From an uncultured Acidimicrobiales bacterium (GTDB taxonomy: Bacteria; Actinomycetota; Acidimicrobiia; Acidimicrobiales; SZUA-35): a DNA stretch of 5,802 bases. Location of the stretch: assembly GCA_938008925.1 (NCBI GenBank), contig CALLIQ010000716.1:1-5802 (forward strand). Reading direction: 5' to 3'. This document shows, piece after piece, positions 5,779 to 5,802 of the stretch. The position numbers and the translations under genes were made by a program. The number at the start of each line of letters is the position of its first letter. Position 1 is the stretch's first letter. The notes under the pieces are model-generated. The model was not told where the DNA came from. It ran no database searches and worked only from the letters and a program-made list of their open reading frames with translations.

Positions 5779-5802
5779 GGGTGCCTGCAGTTCACGATGC
5801 GT

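Overview
The window comes from a GC-rich chromosome. All six recognisable genes lie on the minus strand, so gene order reads from high to low coordinates. The centrepiece is a complete four-gene 'conservon' (cvnA-cvnB-cvnC-cvnD). This signalling cassette is known mainly from Actinomycetota (Streptomyces cvn loci and their relatives). That fact, together with the GC-rich coding and the alanine/glutamate/proline-rich tail of CvnA, points to an actinobacterium. The protein variants suggest a lineage distant from Streptomyces, possibly Acidimicrobiia-like, but this placement is an inference by eye.

Layout in order of transcription. Positions 5778-4882 encode a ten-helix EamA-type DMT transporter. 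A 140-nt gap follows, holding a 15-bp-period tandem duplication across the transporter stop codon and a perfect 7-bp inverted repeat just before the cvnA ribosome binding site. The conservon runs from 4741 to 556. CvnA is a membrane sensor with a histidine-kinase-type ATPase domain and a very long disordered tail, CvnB a roadblock/LC7 protein, CvnC a DUF742 protein and CvnD a Ras/MglA-like small GTPase. The A/B and C/D pairs overlap by 4 nt (ATGA). B and C are separated by 3 nt and share a reading frame. After a 127-nt gap with a weak hairpin and a good ribosome binding site comes the 5' part of cysD (428 to the window edge), the small subunit of sulfate adenylyltransferase.

In studied Streptomyces conservons the four proteins form a membrane-associated complex compared with eukaryotic receptor/G-protein systems: CvnA senses, CvnB and CvnC act as adaptors, and CvnD is the GTP switch. 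The tight coupling here fits production of one complex. Nothing shows that the transporter or cysD belong to the same pathway; they may simply be neighbours.

The most interesting departures from the usual pattern are a degenerate guanine-specificity motif in CvnD, an altered ATP-lid motif in CvnA, the 7-bp inverted repeat in the cvnA leader, and the single TGA separating in-frame cvnB and cvnC. I see no RNA genes, insertion sequences, CRISPR arrays or other mobile elements. No stretch over 300 bases lacks a gene.
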